Counted from the first letter of the stretch, positions 1-6,270 are shown. The stretch: 6,362 nt of DNA from JBEKCP01 sp050014815 (GCA_050014815.1 JBEKCP010000367.1:1-6362); one strand, 5' to 3'. Notes: a model not told the origin generated them from the sequence alone. Numbers and translations: made by a program.

Positions 1-9
1 CAGCGCAAC

Positions 10-38
10 AAAAAACGTCGGTGTTAGCGACCGACGTT
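10..38 (-). terminator. Putative intrinsic terminator reading leftward
   Basis: A perfect 9-bp inverted repeat (AACGTCGGT at 14-22, ACCGACGTT at 30-38) encloses a 7-nt loop. On the minus strand the stem is followed by six T residues (A-run at 10-15), the layout of a Rho-independent terminator for leftward transcription. On the plus strand no T-run follows, so it should not stop rightward transcripts. No minus-strand gene lies between it and the sdhB stop at 810. It could therefore end a read-through sdh transcript, serve an unseen small RNA, or simply be a repeat. The structure is certain; the function is inferred. Confidence 0.45.
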
Positions 39-39
39 A

Positions 40-67
40 AACCGGGGATGCGATCCCCAGCGGGGTT
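40..67. repeat. Small GC-rich hairpin upstream of the NYN gene
   Basis: GGGGAT (44-49) and ATCCCC (53-58) form a 6-bp stem with a GCG loop. AACC at 40-43 and GGTT at 64-67 could add an imperfect outer stem. It lies directly beside the terminator-like hairpin. The rest of the leader, 68-134, has no convincing -35/-10 pair. It does hold a 7-bp direct repeat TCTTACA at 74-80 and 87-93, 13 bp apart, too short to call an operator. Confidence 0.35.
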
Positions 68-133
68 CATGTCTCTTACATCGGAATCTTACACTCCCGC
101 CTTCATTCTGTCAAGCGTCAAAAATGTGCCGCC

Positions 134-139
134 GGGAGG
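134..139 (+). promoter_or_regulatory. Ribosome binding site that decides the NYN gene start
   Basis: GGGAGG lies 5 nt before the ATG at 145. The in-frame ATG at 124 has no purine-rich sequence upstream, so the downstream ATG is preferred. Confidence 0.6.
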
Positions 140-144
140 CTGCA

Positions 145-795
145 ATGACCGCCAATCAGGGATCAGGAGTTGCCGCACAACCCATCCGGGCAATAACTTA
201 CGTCGATGGGTTCAACCTCTATTTCGGGCTCAAGAGCAAGGGCTACCGTCGCTACTATTGGCTTGACGTCGAGCGATTGGCGGAGAACCTCCTTCGGCCG
301 GGACAACAGTTGCTCGCCGTGAAGTATTTCACGGCAGACATCAAGGCGGGCACCGACAAACATCGGCGACAACAGACGTTTCTGGATGCCATGACCGTAC
401 ACTGCCCGAAGCTGGCCATCATCCGGGGTCGGTATCTGATCAAACACCGCCAGTGTTCCAACTGCGGCAACGTCGCCCAGATTCCCGAGGAAAAGAAGAC
501 GGACGTCAACATCGCGTCCCACATGCTCGTTGATGCTTTTACCGATCAGTTCGACGTGGCGTTTCTCGTGTCCGGCGACAGCGACCTGGTGCCGCCGATT
601 GAAATGATGCGGCAGCATCAGCCGGCGGTCCGGGTCATCGTCGCCTTTCCACCGGGACGTTCGTCCGACGACCTGAGGCGAATCGCTCACGGCTCGTTCT
701 GGATCAACGAGAAGACGTTGCGCATTTCGCAATTGCCCAATCCTGTGGCGAAGCCTGACGGCTACCAATTGCACCGACCAGGGGACTGGAAATGA
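145..795 (+). CDS. NYN-domain (LabA/DUF88-like) putative ribonuclease
   Basis: This 216-residue protein is a near-complete single NYN domain of the PIN-like nuclease superfamily. Visible motifs are YVDGFNLYFG (D21, N24) on the first strand, EKKTDVNIASHMLVDAF (K118, D120, D130) in the central helix, LVSGDSDLVP (S143, D145, D147), and the closing FPPGRSSDDLRRIAHGSFWI. These acidic residues are the usual metal-binding set, so a Mg-dependent RNA-cleaving activity is likely from the family, though the target is unknown. A CxxC pair (C104, C107) just before the central helix is common in this subfamily and may bind zinc with C87 or H101. There is no signal peptide or membrane segment, so it should be cytoplasmic. 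The start at 145 has the only good Shine-Dalgarno; the ATG at 124 would add seven residues. It stands alone on its strand and converges on sdhB with a 14-bp gap. Its GC (about 55-63% in three 60-base samples) looks lower than that of sdhA (73% in one), which might mean separate origin. The domain call is firm, the biological role open. Confidence 0.9.
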   Translation: MTANQGSGVAAQPIRAITYVDGFNLYFGLKSKGYRRYYWLDVERLAENLLRPGQQLLAVKYFTADIKAGTDKHRRQQTFLDAMTVHCPKLAIIRGRYLIKHRQCSNCGNVAQIPEEKKTDVNIASHMLVDAFTDQFDVAFLVSGDSDLVPPIEMMRQHQPAVRVIVAFPPGRSSDDLRRIAHGSFWINEKTLRISQLPNPVAKPDGYQLHRPGDWK

Positions 796-809
796 AGAGG
801 TGTAGGGGC

Positions 810-1691
810 CTATTGGTCGAACCACCGGCGGAGCATGTGCAGCGTGGCGGCGCGGCCGCCGCGGGCAATGGCCGTGGTCAGGGGAATGCTCTTCGGGCAG
901 ACCTTCACGCAGTTCTGGGCGTTGCCGCACACCTGGATGCCCCCTTCGGCCATCAGGGCGTCCAACCGCTCGCCGGCCGTCATCGCGCCGATCGGATTCG
1001 TGTTGAACAGCTCGACCTGGGCGATGGCGTGGGCACCCATGAACGCCCGCCAGTTCGCCTCCCGCTGCCGCGCGTCAAATTGCTCCGGCGTCTCTCCCTC
1101 CCGGCAGTCCAGCTCGATCTTGAGGAACTGCGGGCAGGCCTCCAGGCAGCAGCCGCAACTCATGCACTTGCTGTAGAGATAGGCCAATTGCTGCTCGTTC
1201 TGCGACTGCCGCAGGCCCGGGCCCATGTCGAGGTAACTATCGACCGGCAGCCACGCGCGGATCTTCTCCAGGGAGGCGAAGATCCGCGAGCGGTCCACCA
1301 CGAGGTCCCGGAGCACGGGAAACTTGGTCATCGGCCGCAGCTCGATCCCGGCGCGACTACCGTTGTGCGGCGGTGCCCGTTCCACCAGCAGCCGGTCCAC
1401 CAGCGCGGTGCAGGCCTGGCGGACCCGGCCGTTGACCAGCATGGTACACGCCCCGCACACCTCCTCCAGGCAATTGCACTCCCACGCCACCGGCGGCGTG
1501 GGCCGGCCGTCGGCCGTGACGGCCTCCTGGGCGATCTTCTGGAGCACGCTGATGCAGTTCATGTCCGCCTCGTACTCGACGCGGAACTCCTGCCAGTACG
1601 GCTTCTGCCCCGGACCGTCCTGCCGGAGAACACGGACGGGAAACGACCGCGGCGGGGCGCCGCTGCGCGAGTCGGCGGAAGAACTGTTCAT
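810..1691 (-). CDS. sdhB: Succinate dehydrogenase iron-sulfur subunit SdhB (nested in the fused frame)
   Basis: If translated separately from the ATG at 1691, this is a 293-residue SdhB, which passes electrons from the flavin of SdhA to quinone at SdhC. The plant-type [2Fe-2S] domain has C74, C79, C82 and C94 in the CLEEVCGAC pattern. The C-terminal domain has CMSCGCCLEACP (C176, C179, C182, C186) and C255, C261, C265P, giving the usual set for one [4Fe-4S] and one [3Fe-4S] centre. Every expected ligand is present. The PYWQEF segment near residue 31 and the 293-aa length suit the non-enterobacterial SdhB type. No Shine-Dalgarno precedes this ATG (the upstream bases are TTAGCAGTGCTCCC), so separate initiation would be weak or SD-independent, or SdhB may be made only as the C-terminal half of the 978-residue product. 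The stop TAG lies 14 bp from the convergent NYN gene, with no room for a terminator between them. Confidence 0.85.
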   Translation of the reverse strand: MNSSSADSRSGAPPRSFPVRVLRQDGPGQKPYWQEFRVEYEADMNCISVLQKIAQEAVTADGRPTPPVAWECNCLEEVCGACTMLVNGRVRQACTALVDRLLVERAPPHNGSRAGIELRPMTKFPVLRDLVVDRSRIFASLEKIRAWLPVDSYLDMGPGLRQSQNEQQLAYLYSKCMSCGCCLEACPQFLKIELDCREGETPEQFDARQREANWRAFMGAHAIAQVELFNTNPIGAMTAGERLDALMAEGGIQVCGNAQNCVKVCPKSIPLTTAIARGGRAATLHMLRRWFDQ

Positions 1692-3746
1692 GGGAGCACT
1701 GCTAATAAGACAATTGCAACCGTTTAGCGGGCGGGCTTGCCCGCCGTGAAAAGGCGAGCCGATACACGGCGGGCACGCCCGCCCGCTAAACAAAACCTGT
1801 TCAACGTGCGCCCGGGCGGCCTGGCGCTCCTTCCACACCTGTTCGATCACGTCGCTGCCGGCCACGCCGTAGAGCCGCGGACGCGGCCGCATGAGCGACG
1901 TATCGACCTCCTCGTAGCTCAGTTCCGGCTCGCCGTCGGCGCCGCAGGCGGCGATCGTCGACTTGAGCCACTTGCGGTTGTTCTCTTCGAACCGCTCGCA
2001 CCACACGACGGCCTGGCGGCGGCGCTCGGCCGGATCGGTCACGGTGATTTCCGGCATGGCGAATTCCGGCTTGTAGTGGGCGCCGCGGCACTCGTCGCGC
2101 GCCAACGCGGCCTTGACGACGGCCTTGGCCAGCGGAAACATGTCGCAGAGCACCCGCGTGAACGCCAGGTTCTGATTGCACCACGTGCCCGTGTCGGCCA
2201 GCGAGGCGCGGCCGGCCTGCTCCTCCAAATCGCAGACCTCCTGGTAGGCCTGCCGGAGGTCGGCGTTGTGGCGGATCACGGTGGCGGCGCGGGTCATCAC
2301 GCGGCCGAGCCGCTCGTGCAGGCGGTAAGGGTTCGGCCCGCCCGGCGGGCGCCGCAGCAGGGCCTCGTAATCCGCCTGGTGCCGGCGGACGGCCTGGTCC
2401 AGCAGCGCCGCTTGCGGCTTCGCGCCGCCCCCCGCGCCGGCCGCGATTCCCGGCGCCACCGTGAGGCCGCTGAACAGGCAGGCCACCAGCGAATTGGCCC
2501 CCAGCCGGTTCGCCCCGTGGAACTGGTAGTCGCACTCGCCGATCGCGTAGATGCCCTCGACGTTGGTCTGCTGGTTGCGGGGCGAGCCGACGCAGAGTCC
2601 GCCGCCGGCGGCCGCCTCGTAGTCGCACCACAGCCCGCCCATCGAATAGTGTACCGCCGGAAAAATCTTCATCGGCGTGGTCCGCGGATCGGCGCCCTGG
2701 AACTTCTCGTAGATCTCCAGGATGCCGGAGAGCTTGCGGTCCAGCACGTCGCGCGGCAGTTGGCTGACGTCCAGGTAGACGCACATGCGGTCGGGCAGAA
2801 CGCTCAGCCCCTCCTGGATGCAGACCTTGAATATCTCGCGGGTGGCGATGTCGCGGGGGACGAGGTTGCCGTAGGTGGGATATCGCTCTTCGAGGAAGTA
2901 ATATCGCTCGGTCTCGGGGATGTCGTGGCCCGGGCGGGGGTCCTGCGGCCGGCGCGGCACCCAGACGCGGCCGCCCTCGCCCCGGGCGCTCTCGCTGATC
3001 AGCCGGAGCTTGTCGGCGCCGGGGATGGCGGTCGGGTGGACCTGGACGAACTCGGGGTTGGCGTAGCGGGCACCGGCCTGGAAGACGCGGCTGGCGGCGC
3101 CGCCGTTGGTGGCCGCCGAGTTGGTCGAGCGGCCGAAGATCGCGCCGCAGCCACCGGTGGCCAGGATCACGGCGTCGGCCCCGAAGGCACGGATCCGCAT
3201 CGACACGAGGTCTTGCCCCACGCACCCCCGGCACCGCCCGCCCTCGTCGAGAATCGGGCCCAGGAAGTCCCAGAATTCGTACTTGGCGACCTTGCCGGCA
3301 ACTTCCCAGCGGCGGACCTGCTCGTCCAGGGCGTAGAGGAGCTGCTGCCCGGTGGTGGCCCCGGCGAAGGCGGTCCGCTGGTAGAGCGTCCCGCCGAAGC
3401 GGCGATGGTCGCGGAAGCCCTCCGGCGTGCGGTTGAAGGTCACGCCGAGCCGGTCCATCAGGTCGATGATCCGCGGCGCCCAGTCTGCAAGCTCCTTGAC
3501 CGGCGGCTGGTGCTGGAGGAAGTCGCCGCCGTAGACGGTGTCGTCGAAATGCTTCGCGGCGCTGTCGCCGAGCTGGCGGGTGAGGTCGTTGACGCTGTTG
3601 ATCCCGCCCTGGGCGCAGCAACTGTGCGACCGCTTCAGCGGCAGGAGGCTCATGATGGCCACCTGGCAATCGAGTTCGGCCAGTTTGATGGCCGCGGCCA
3701 TTCCGGCCAGGCCGCTTCCGACGATCATTACGGACGGCTTCGTCAT
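810..3746 (-). CDS. sdhA: Succinate dehydrogenase flavoprotein SdhA, apparently fused in frame to SdhB
   Basis: The frame encodes 978 residues. Residues 1-652 are a full SdhA, which oxidises succinate to fumarate (or the reverse) on the membrane-bound complex II. Seen are the FAD-binding GSGLAG (10-15); RSHSCCAQGG with H41 at the covalent flavin position; HPTAI (H237); SESARGEGG (E252); PRD (R298, the proton-transfer arginine); HYSMGG (H366); and HGANRLGANSL (R414). Residue equivalences are to E. coli FrdA/SdhA from memory. Residues 653-675 are encoded by the 1722-1791 palindrome, 676-685 are an unmatched linker, and residues 686-978 are a complete SdhB. Complex II normally has these as separate chains, so this is either a real fusion, a repeat insertion that removed the sdhA stop, or an assembly or indel error. 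Without the tail, SdhA would be about 650 residues, normal for the Bacteroidetes/Planctomycete-like type. The ATG at 3746 follows a weak AAAGAAG ribosome site. sdhC lies 301 bp upstream. Confidence 0.9.
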   Translation of the reverse strand: MTKPSVMIVGSGLAGMAAAIKLAELDCQVAIMSLLPLKRSHSCCAQGGINSVNDLTRQLGDSAAKHFDDTVYGGDFLQHQPPVKELADWAPRIIDLMDRLGVTFNRTPEGFRDHRRFGGTLYQRTAFAGATTGQQLLYALDEQVRRWEVAGKVAKYEFWDFLGPILDEGGRCRGCVGQDLVSMRIRAFGADAVILATGGCGAIFGRSTNSAATNGGAASRVFQAGARYANPEFVQVHPTAIPGADKLRLISESARGEGGRVWVPRRPQDPRPGHDIPETERYYFLEERYPTYGNLVPRDIATREIFKVCIQEGLSVLPDRMCVYLDVSQLPRDVLDRKLSGILEIYEKFQGADPRTTPMKIFPAVHYSMGGLWCDYEAAAGGGLCVGSPRNQQTNVEGIYAIGECDYQFHGANRLGANSLVACLFSGLTVAPGIAAGAGGGAKPQAALLDQAVRRHQADYEALLRRPPGGPNPYRLHERLGRVMTRAATVIRHNADLRQAYQEVCDLEEQAGRASLADTGTWCNQNLAFTRVLCDMFPLAKAVVKAALARDECRGAHYKPEFAMPEITVTDPAERRRQAVVWCERFEENNRKWLKSTIAACGADGEPELSYEEVDTSLMRPRPRLYGVAGSDVIEQVWKERQAARAHVEQVLFSGRACPPCIGSPFHGGQARPLNGCNCLISSAPMNSSSADSRSGAPPRSFPVRVLRQDGPGQKPYWQEFRVEYEADMNCISVLQKIAQEAVTADGRPTPPVAWECNCLEEVCGACTMLVNGRVRQACTALVDRLLVERAPPHNGSRAGIELRPMTKFPVLRDLVVDRSRIFASLEKIRAWLPVDSYLDMGPGLRQSQNEQQLAYLYSKCMSCGCCLEACPQFLKIELDCREGETPEQFDARQREANWRAFMGAHAIAQVELFNTNPIGAMTAGERLDALMAEGGIQVCGNAQNCVKVCPKSIPLTTAIARGGRAATLHMLRRWFDQ
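1722..1791. repeat. Palindromic repeat with 27-bp arms at the sdhA-sdhB junction
   Basis: Arms at 1722-1748 and 1765-1791 are inverted copies with one mismatch (T at 1737 against the C at 1776), separated by a 16-nt loop. Each arm also contains an inner GCGGGC/GCCCGC dyad, so several folds are possible. It looks like a REP/MITE-like dispersed extragenic element. No T-run follows on the minus strand, so it is not a standard terminator. It has no stop codon in the sdhA frame and adds 23 codons, joining sdhA to sdhB. Whether it is dispersed elsewhere in the genome cannot be seen from one copy. Confidence 0.8.
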
Positions 3747-3783
3747 CGAACTTCTTTATGCAGACGACACGAGGTTAAACGGG

Positions 3784-3802
3784 CCTGTAGCAAGAATACA
3801 GG
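3784..3802 (-). promoter_or_regulatory. Dyad CCTGTA-N7-TACAGG upstream of sdhA
   Basis: A perfect 6-bp inverted repeat with a 7-nt spacer is centred about 47 bp before the sdhA ATG, outside the best-matching part of the larger repeat. Its size suits a dimeric regulator site or a small mRNA hairpin. It resembles CTGT-N8-ACAG (E. coli LexA box) but its spacing is one base longer, so I do not assign it. No convincing -35/-10 pair accompanies it. Confidence 0.3.
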
Positions 3803-3816
3803 TTGGGACCAGGGGT

Positions 3817-4000
3817 TTTTCACGCAAAGGCGCAAGGCCGCAAAGCCGCAAAGGAGGACTCAAGAGGACCAGGACATTTCAAGCAAACCGCTGCCAGCCG
3901 GAAGACAATGTCTCTCGTTAACCCTTCGCCGAAGCCCCCGCTATCATATCCTGCCTTTCCCTCCTTTGCATCTTTGCGCCTCTGCGCCTTTGCGTGAAAC
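3817..4000. repeat. Inverted-repeat element with CACGCAAAGGCGCAAAG-type arms between sdhC and sdhA
   Basis: Two 40-bp arms (3817-3856 and 3961-4000) are inverted copies matching at 34 of 40 positions, around a 104-bp unique centre. Each arm is itself built from roughly 9-bp GCAAAGGC-like units. This sequence type is widely dispersed in environmental bacterial genomes, and its translation gives spurious 'FHAKAQRRKDAKE'-like peptides in both directions. Flanks 3778-3816 and 4001-4046 show weaker inverted similarity (AACGG near both ends, TTGGGA/TGGGA), so the element may fill nearly the whole 301-bp gap. There is no coding potential. A TATGAT at 3943-3948 (minus strand) resembles a -10 box but has no good -35. 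Likely role: passive repeat or mRNA structure separating sdhC from sdhAB. Confidence 0.8.
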
Positions 4001-4047
4001 CCCCTCCCGAAAAACATCCCACTCGTATACCGGCCTATTTGCCGTTC

Positions 4048-4749
4048 CTAGCCGGCTGGCATTATTTCCAGGCCGACCAACGCGGCCAGCCCGACGACCA
4101 AAAGCGCCATGCCCACCACCGCGCACAGTCCGGTGGCCCACCGTTGGGCATGGGGACTGGTCCAGAGGCCCCAGGTGATCCCCATGGTCCAGACGCCGTT
4201 GGCCAGGTGGTAGACGCTGGCGACGGTTCCGACGGCGTAAGCGACGGCGATCCAGCGGGCCGCCTGGAGGGCCGCCACCGTGGTGCGTGCGGCATCGTCC
4301 GCCTTGAACGTCCCACCGCCCAACCGCTGGGTCACATTCGCCATCCACCACTCGTTCAGGAACCAGCCGCGGGTGTGAAAGACGTGCCAGACGATGAAAA
4401 CGAAAGCGATCACGCCGCTCCACCGCTGTATCGTGTAGCGGAAGTTCCCGGCGTACGGATAGTTGAGCAGGTTGCGGTGCCCCCGGGCGACAATCGCCAG
4501 CCCTACCACCCCGTGCAGCAGGATCGGCAGGAAGATGAACCCCCATTCCACCATGAGCAGCGTCGAAGGGCCAAGGCTGTGGATCTGGTCCACGCGGGCC
4601 TGGAAGGTCTTCGGGCCGTCGAGGATCGTGACGTTGGTGGCCAGGTGGATGATCAGGAACATCCCCACCGGAATCAGACCCAAGAGGGAATGTACCCGGC
4701 GGACGATGAACTCGTGCCGCCCGAAAAGGGAAGCAGGGTCTGGGATCAT
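4048..4749 (-). CDS. sdhC: Succinate dehydrogenase di-heme cytochrome b subunit SdhC
   Basis: The 233-residue protein anchors complex II in the membrane and carries haem b and the quinone site. Five hydrophobic segments are visible, roughly residues 22-40, 65-88, 111-128, 163-186 and 205-228. H20, H35, H79, H122 and H181 line up with the five conserved histidines of B. subtilis SdhC (13, 28, 70, 113, 155, from memory), so two haems and probably menaquinone use are expected. Compared with B. subtilis there is an extra loop around 133-156. The single anchor and sdhC-A-B order fit the type-B enzyme; fumarate reductase activity cannot be excluded by sequence. The start ATG overlaps the stop of the aldehyde dehydrogenase gene (ATGA) and has a strong AAGGAG five bases before it. 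Upstream in-frame codons of this frame lie antisense-free inside the other gene and look non-coding, so 4749 is chosen. The 301-bp repeat-filled gap before sdhA is unusual inside an sdh operon. Confidence 0.93.
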   Translation of the reverse strand: MIPDPASLFGRHEFIVRRVHSLLGLIPVGMFLIIHLATNVTILDGPKTFQARVDQIHSLGPSTLLMVEWGFIFLPILLHGVVGLAIVARGHRNLLNYPYAGNFRYTIQRWSGVIAFVFIVWHVFHTRGWFLNEWWMANVTQRLGGGTFKADDAARTTVAALQAARWIAVAYAVGTVASVYHLANGVWTMGITWGLWTSPHAQRWATGLCAVVGMALLVVGLAALVGLEIMPAG

Positions 4750-6191
4750 TCCAACTCCTTCGAGCGGATCACGATCAACTTCTCGACCTGCACGTCCTCC
4801 ATCGTATACGGAATGCCGCCGATGCCAAGCCCCGACTGCCGTAAACCGGCAAACGGCATCCAGTCGACGCGGAAGGCCGTGTGGTCGTTGACCATGACGG
4901 CCGAGGCGTCCAGGCGGCGAGAGCACCGCAGCGCGGCGTCCAGGTCCCGGGTGAAGACCGCGGCCTGGAAGGCATAGGGCAGGGAGTTCGAGGCGGCCAC
5001 CGCGTCGTCCAGGTGGTCGAACGAGGTGACGCAGACGACCGGCCCGAACACCTCCTGCGTCATCACCCGGGACTCGGCCGGCGGGTCCAGCAGCACCGTA
5101 GGGGCGTAACAGGAGTCTGAAATGGCCCGGCCGCCGCACAGCAGGCCCGCCCCTCCTTGCACGGCCTCCTGGACCCACTCGTCGACCCGCCGCACCTCCT
5201 GCGACCGGATGAGCGGTCCCACCTCGGTTGTCGGGAGCGTCGGGTCGCCGACCGCGAGCCGCCCGGCCGCCTCGGCCAGGCGATGGGCCAAGGTCCGGGC
5301 AATCGCCCGATGGGCAAAGACCCGCTGGACCGACACGCACACCTGCCCGGCGTGATAGAATCCCCCCTTCAGCAAGAGCGGCAAGGCATGCCCAAGGTCG
5401 GCATCCTCCGCCACGATCACCGGGGCCACCCCGCCATGCTCCAGCGAGCACCGGGCCCCCGCCGCCAGCCGCTTTCGAAGCCCCCAGCCTACCTCGCCGC
5501 TGCCTATGAAACTGAAGAAGCTCACGTGCGGATCGGAAACCATGTGGCGGGCGATGTCCTGATCCACCATCACCAGCGGCTGGCACCATGCGTCGGGCAG
5601 GCCCGCCTCCCGCAGGATCCGCACCAGCCGGAAGCACGATAGCGGCGTAGCCCTGGCCGGCTTGACCACCACCGGGCACCCCGCCGCCACCGCTGGCCCG
5701 ACCTGGTGGGCGATCAGGTTCAGCGGGTGATTGAACGCGCTGAAGGCCAGGACCGGGCCGATCGGCTCGTGGTGGGTGAAGGCCAGCCGGCCCCCCGAGG
5801 CCGCGGTCCGCCCCATCGGCACCTCGCTGCCGTGCTGGAGCCGCAGGTGCTCGGCGCAAAGCCGGATGCTGTCCACCGCCCGGTCGGCCTCGATCCGCGA
5901 GTCCAGAAGCGGTTTGCCGCCTTCCCGGGCCGCCTCCAGCGCCAGCAGATCCCGCCGCTCCTCCAAGATATTTGCCGCCCGGCGAAGGATGTCGATCCGC
6001 CGGGCCGGGCTGAGCCAGGCGTCGCGATTGCGGAACAGGGCGTGGGCCGTCGCCAGGGCTTGCCGCCCGCCCGCCAGGTCCACCTGCTCGACCGTGGCCA
6101 ATAGCGATCCATCCCAGGGCGCGCGGACCTCGGCCCGCTGGGCCACGGCCTCAGCCCCGGGCACCATCAGGGGGAAATGTTCGGTTGGCAT
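4746..6191 (-). CDS. NAD(P)-dependent aldehyde dehydrogenase, lactaldehyde-dehydrogenase-like group
   Basis: This 481-residue enzyme oxidises an aldehyde to its acid with NAD(P)+. Seen are FSAFNHPLN with the oxyanion N154, VVKPARATPLS (K177, cofactor), FIGSGEVG (G230, G235), LEHGGVAPVIV with the general base E251, FYHAGQVCVSVQRVF with the nucleophile C285, and EVFGPVV (E380). The AGQVC(V/I)SVQR signature and the FRVD.MPF.G..(D/Q)SGLG ending are typical of the lactaldehyde/PA4123-like ALDH branch rather than the GabD branch. The substrate is unknown; lactaldehyde, succinic semialdehyde or another metabolite aldehyde are options. Length is normal and no catalytic residue is missing. One local oddity is LEHGG where LELGG is usual. 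The ATG at 6191 is chosen because AAGGA sits 7 nt upstream and the predicted transcription start lies downstream of the alternative GTG at 6221. It is the first gene of the minus-strand operon and overlaps sdhC by 4 bp. Confidence 0.92.
   Translation of the reverse strand: MPTEHFPLMVPGAEAVAQRAEVRAPWDGSLLATVEQVDLAGGRQALATAHALFRNRDAWLSPARRIDILRRAANILEERRDLLALEAAREGGKPLLDSRIEADRAVDSIRLCAEHLRLQHGSEVPMGRTAASGGRLAFTHHEPIGPVLAFSAFNHPLNLIAHQVGPAVAAGCPVVVKPARATPLSCFRLVRILREAGLPDAWCQPLVMVDQDIARHMVSDPHVSFFSFIGSGEVGWGLRKRLAAGARCSLEHGGVAPVIVAEDADLGHALPLLLKGGFYHAGQVCVSVQRVFAHRAIARTLAHRLAEAAGRLAVGDPTLPTTEVGPLIRSQEVRRVDEWVQEAVQGGAGLLCGGRAISDSCYAPTVLLDPPAESRVMTQEVFGPVVCVTSFDHLDDAVAASNSLPYAFQAAVFTRDLDAALRCSRRLDASAVMVNDHTAFRVDWMPFAGLRQSGLGIGGIPYTMEDVQVEKLIVIRSKELE
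4755..4760 (-). promoter_or_regulatory. sdhC ribosome binding site inside the aldehyde dehydrogenase gene
   Basis: AAGGAG lies 5 nt before the sdhC ATG and encodes the Lys-Glu four to three residues before the end of the upstream protein. With the ATGA overlap it implies translational coupling. Confidence 0.75.
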
Positions 6192-6198
6192 GGTTCTG

Positions 6199-6205
6199 TC
6201 CTTCC
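6199..6205 (-). promoter_or_regulatory. Ribosome binding site of the aldehyde dehydrogenase gene
   Basis: GGAAGGA lies 7 nt before the ATG at 6191. It decides the start against the GTG at 6221, which would add ten residues of poor family fit. Confidence 0.7.
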
Positions 6206-6223
6206 CCTCTCTCTTTGCCACCC

Positions 6224-6251
6224 ATTATTACGGCCCGCCGCCGGGTTTCAA
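6224..6251 (-). promoter_or_regulatory. Sigma70-like promoter of the aldehyde dehydrogenase-sdhCAB operon
   Basis: TTGAAA (6246-6251) and AATAAT (6224-6229), each matching five of six consensus bases, are separated by 16 bp. Transcription would start near 6217, leaving a leader of about 25 nt with the ribosome site in it. AT-rich -10 sequence is rare in this GC-rich window, which supports the call. No other comparable promoter was found for sdhC, sdhA or sdhB. Confidence 0.5.
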
Positions 6252-6270
6252 GGGTGCAGGGCGGGTCGGA

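Noticed and set aside
21..266. Small open frame over the left leader and NYN start
   Set aside because: It runs through the hairpins and out of frame over the NYN gene, with no ribosome site or recognisable motif.
163..930. 255-codon minus-strand frame antisense to the NYN gene
   Set aside because: It conflicts with the clear NYN motifs and extends into the end of sdhB in another frame; no domain signature.
792..1727. Long plus-strand open frame antisense to sdhB
   Set aside because: Arg/Ala/Pro/His-rich translation with no domain; it mirrors the GC-rich codons of sdhB, whose cluster ligands are all present.
1801..3669. 622-codon minus-strand frame inside sdhA
   Set aside because: Out-of-frame shadow of sdhA, Arg/Pro-rich and without motifs; sdhA itself has every catalytic residue.
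3817..4000. CRISPR-like or tandem repeat array in the GCAAAGGC units
   Set aside because: Units are about 9 bp, contiguous and inverted between the arms, with no regular spacers.
3803..4017. Two small hypothetical genes in the sdhC-sdhA gap
   Set aside because: They are translations of the inverted-repeat arms; see the repeat entry.
1737..4178. 813-codon plus-strand open frame antisense to sdhA
   Set aside because: Low-complexity translation without motifs, running across the repeat element and into sdhC; an antisense artefact of high GC.
4750..5859. N-terminal extension of the sdhC frame to 5859
   Set aside because: The extension overlaps the aldehyde dehydrogenase gene out of frame and is Gly/Arg/Pro-rich; the ATG at 4749 has a strong ribosome site.
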